Source: Candidatus Helarchaeota archaeon
GTDB lineage: Archaea; Asgardarchaeota; Lokiarchaeia; Helarchaeales; HEL-GB-A
Length of the DNA: 6,789 nt
Assembly (NCBI GenBank): GCA_016840125.1
Contig: JAEOSY010000265.1
Coordinates: forward strand, 1-6,789
Direction of reading: 5' to 3'
Both the position numbers and the translations under genes were made by a program. Shown in pieces: positions 4,628 through 6,789 of this stretch (position 1 is its first letter; each line of letters opens with the position of its first letter). The notes below the pieces were generated by a model. It was given only the letters and a program-made list of their open reading frames with translations, had not been told where the DNA came from and made no database searches.

Positions 4628-6789
4628 GTGGCAACGAAGAGGAATAAAAAGCAGAATATCGTATTACTCTTTCAAATCTATCCTGTGTGGCGTGGCCCAG
4701 AATCAGACAGAAGAGTACCCTTAGGAATGTTGTACTTGGGGAGCTCGTTGAAAAAAGGTGGATTTCATGTAGAAGTTTATCATGTAGAAGAAAAGGATGT
4801 GGATAAAGTATTAAATGAGGTCGATTTTTCGGGCGTGCTCTTTGTCGGGGTATGCTCAATCATGACCGGCTTTTCATTACGATGTGCAATAGACTTTTCT
4901 AAAAAGCTTAAGCTACTGCATCCTAAGCTTGCAGTTGTGTGGGGAGGGTCTCAACCATCCGCAATTCCGAACAGTTGTCTTGAAAATGATTTCGTTGACG
5001 CGGTTGGAATAGGAGAAGGTGATGATCTCATTGTTGATATAGCGAAAATGTATGATGGGAGGATGGACGCTCAGGATGTAAAAGGTCTAGCCTATAAAGA
5101 TAGAAGTGGGAAGATAATAGTAAATAAAAAAAGAGATTTTATTAAAAATCTTGATAACTACTATGCTGATTATTCATTGATTGATTTAAATACGTACATA
5201 TTTAATGGAACCATTAGCGGACTTATTATGTCTTCAAGGGGCTGTCCATTTTCATGTGCTTTCTGCTACAACCAATACTTTAACAAAAGAAGATGGCGAT
5301 GTCACAGTACGGAGTATGTTTTAGCTGAAATTAAAAAACTACTCTCAACATACAGTTTTTATAGGATTTCTTTTTCAGACGATAATTTCTTTGTTGATAA
5401 TAAACGAGCAATCAAAATACTAAAAGATCTTCATCAAGTCAAAATTAGAACTTTTGGAGTGGATATAAAGGTAAATAATATAACGATTGATGACATCAAA
5501 GAAATGGGTTTTTGCCAAGTAGAATCTGTTTTTTTTGGCACCGAAACTCTTAATAAAAGACTTATGAGTCTTATAAATAAGAAACAAAATAATGAGATGG
5601 TTATTAATACGCTGTCTAATTTTGCCAAATATGCAAGTGATATTGCTGTCCAAACAGAAATTCTAATGGCATTGCCATTTGAAACGAAGAATGAGCTTAG
5701 GAATGACATTAATGAGGGGCTGGAATTGTATAAGTATAATAAAAATTTGTCTGTATATTTTGGTGTGCTTTTTCCATTACCTGAAACTGAAATGATGAAT
5801 TACGCAAATAGAAACGGTTTTAGTCCTAGTACGGTATATGATTATGCGCAGATTGATTTGAATACGGCTTGGTCGATTTGTGATAAATGGGTACCGTTTG
5901 AGTTAAGCAAGAAAGGGATGAACTGCCTTAGATTAACTGAAAAGTATTCTGCTCTACTTTACTGTGATCGGAGATTTAGAAAGCTCGGAATATTGGCGAA
6001 GATAAGAAAGGTAAAGTCATTTCTGATTTTTCAGTTGGCTAAATTTAGAGTGCGGCATTGGCTATTCACCTTCCATAGGGTGGACTTCTATCTAGCGAGG
6101 CATCCAATAATATTCGGAAATGGGGTAACAGGGTATATAATTGATAGGTTAAGGCAGGTGTATCGTCGATATTTAAAAAGTGTTGATTCTCGCGTTCGTT
6201 ATCGAAATTTTGGCTTCCTGCCAAGCAATTCAATAAAAGGGAATATATATGGTAAAACTTTTGGATTTCCTAATCTCGTTAAGCGGCTTCAAGCGAAAGA
6301 TATTATTACTGCACTGGGAATAAGACCAAGTGATTTGGTTTTGGACTTCGGTTGCGGCGCTGGGTACTTTACTGTTGAGCTGGCAAAGCTAGGTAAAAGG
6401 GCATTTGGAATGGATATTAATAGCTATGTTAGGCAGATACAAATACCTTCTGATTTTAGTGAGAAATTAAAATTTATACAGGCGTCCGGTACACGTCTAC
6501 CCTTCAGAGAGTGTGTCTTCGATCGAATTCTTGCTAGCGAAATTTTACCCATGATTGAGGATCCGCGTTTTTTTTTAGCTGAGATGAAGCGGGTGTTGAA
6601 AGCTGGAGGCAAACTTGTGGTGTCAAATGGAGGAGGTCATCCTGCGATTAAGAAGGCTTATGAGAGAAGCGGATTTCTTATCGCGAGGCTGAAAAAGAGA
6701 TTTCCTGATAGGATGCCAGCGTCCTACAATGAATACTGTCGTATTTTGCAGGAGTCCTTCGGAACAGCTCAAAAGACATTTTTCGAAGA
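4628..6789 (+). CDS. B12-binding-type radical SAM protein fused to a class I methyltransferase domain (3' end outside window)
   Basis: The frame opens with GTG directly after the wzt TAG, in the same frame, and runs 720 codons without a stop to the window edge. Residues 10-150 form a cobalamin-binding-type Rossmann domain: NIVLLFQIYP, PLGMLYLGSSLKKGGFHVEV (31-50) and VWGGSQPSAIPN (104-115) followed by GIGEGDD (127-133). The cobalt-ligand motif DxHxxG is not visible, as in many radical SAM members. Residues 200-440 are the radical SAM barrel: SSRGCPFSCAFCYN (202-215) gives the CxxxCxxC cluster ligands C206, C210 and C213. It is followed by SFSDDNFF (248-255), FFGTET (302-307) and LMALPFET (346-353). 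A very basic linker (about 447-530) leads to a second SAM-binding domain from about residue 548, with motif I VLDFGCGAGYF (571-581), acidic D596 in GMDIN, and MKRVLKAGGKLVVSNGGG (653-670). Known relatives of the N-terminal half methylate unreactive carbons or do other radical chemistry. The substrate here is unknown, and a polysaccharide or lipid-linked precursor is inferred only from context. The region is visibly more AT-rich than the upstream methyltransferase gene. Confidence 0.92.
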   Translation, partial: MATKRNKKQNIVLLFQIYPVWRGPESDRRVPLGMLYLGSSLKKGGFHVEVYHVEEKDVDKVLNEVDFSGVLFVGVCSIMTGFSLRCAIDFSKKLKLLHPKLAVVWGGSQPSAIPNSCLENDFVDAVGIGEGDDLIVDIAKMYDGRMDAQDVKGLAYKDRSGKIIVNKKRDFIKNLDNYYADYSLIDLNTYIFNGTISGLIMSSRGCPFSCAFCYNQYFNKRRWRCHSTEYVLAEIKKLLSTYSFYRISFSDDNFFVDNKRAIKILKDLHQVKIRTFGVDIKVNNITIDDIKEMGFCQVESVFFGTETLNKRLMSLINKKQNNEMVINTLSNFAKYASDIAVQTEILMALPFETKNELRNDINEGLELYKYNKNLSVYFGVLFPLPETEMMNYANRNGFSPSTVYDYAQIDLNTAWSICDKWVPFELSKKGMNCLRLTEKYSALLYCDRRFRKLGILAKIRKVKSFLIFQLAKFRVRHWLFTFHRVDFYLARHPIIFGNGVTGYIIDRLRQVYRRYLKSVDSRVRYRNFGFLPSNSIKGNIYGKTFGFPNLVKRLQAKDIITALGIRPSDLVLDFGCGAGYFTVELAKLGKRAFGMDINSYVRQIQIPSDFSEKLKFIQASGTRLPFRECVFDRILASEILPMIEDPRFFLAEMKRVLKAGGKLVVSNGGGHPAIKKAYERSGFLIARLKKRFPDRMPASYNEYCRILQESFGTAQKTFFE

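Noticed and set aside
4602..4859. Antisense frame of 85 aa over the wzt/radical SAM junction
   Set aside because: It lies opposite two well-supported coding regions, has no family resemblance and is low in complexity. It is a shadow frame.
5420..5709. Two overlapping antisense frames (77 and 91 aa), one hydrophobic
   Set aside because: They are antisense to the radical SAM barrel. The hydrophobicity follows from complementing Asn/Lys-rich AT codons. No start context is seen.
1..6789. tRNA/rRNA genes, CRISPR arrays, insertion sequences, JUMPstart element
   Set aside because: No tRNA-like cloverleaf, no regularly spaced repeats, no transposase fragment or terminal inverted repeats, and no JUMPstart-like motif was seen on either strand.

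Overview
The window lies inside a surface-polysaccharide (O-antigen or capsule type) biosynthesis and export cluster, with every supported gene on the + strand. A Wzm/Wzt ABC exporter and sugar-modifying enzymes point to a Gram-negative or otherwise diderm bacterium. The DNA is moderately AT-rich by eye, more so in the last 2 kb. I cannot name the genus from this sequence.

Layout, left to right. (1) The C-terminal half of a DegT/DnrJ/EryC1/StrS sugar aminotransferase enters from the left edge, with its PLP-binding lysine just inside the window. (2) After 13 nt comes a 314-aa class I SAM-dependent methyltransferase. (3) A 347-nt stretch without a convincing gene follows, holding one imperfect hairpin. 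(4) Next is a 195-aa left-handed beta-helix (hexapeptide repeat) acyltransferase with a strong Shine-Dalgarno. (5) Then come the ABC-2 permease Wzm and the ATPase Wzt, 13 nt apart. Wzt has a C-terminal extension of the carbohydrate-binding type. (6) Directly at the Wzt stop codon, with no spacer and in the same frame, a GTG opens a reading frame that stays open for 720 codons to the right edge. It has no stop inside the window, so a search for complete ORFs misses it. It encodes a B12-binding-type radical SAM protein fused to a class I methyltransferase domain.

How the parts may work together (inference): the aminotransferase and acyltransferase suggest an N-acylated amino-deoxy sugar. The methyltransferases suggest methylated residues or a methylated chain end. 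The Wzt C-terminal domain suggests that the exporter reads a chain-end feature before export. The radical SAM-methyltransferase fusion, apparently co-translated with wzt, is the least ordinary component. Its substrate cannot be read from the sequence.
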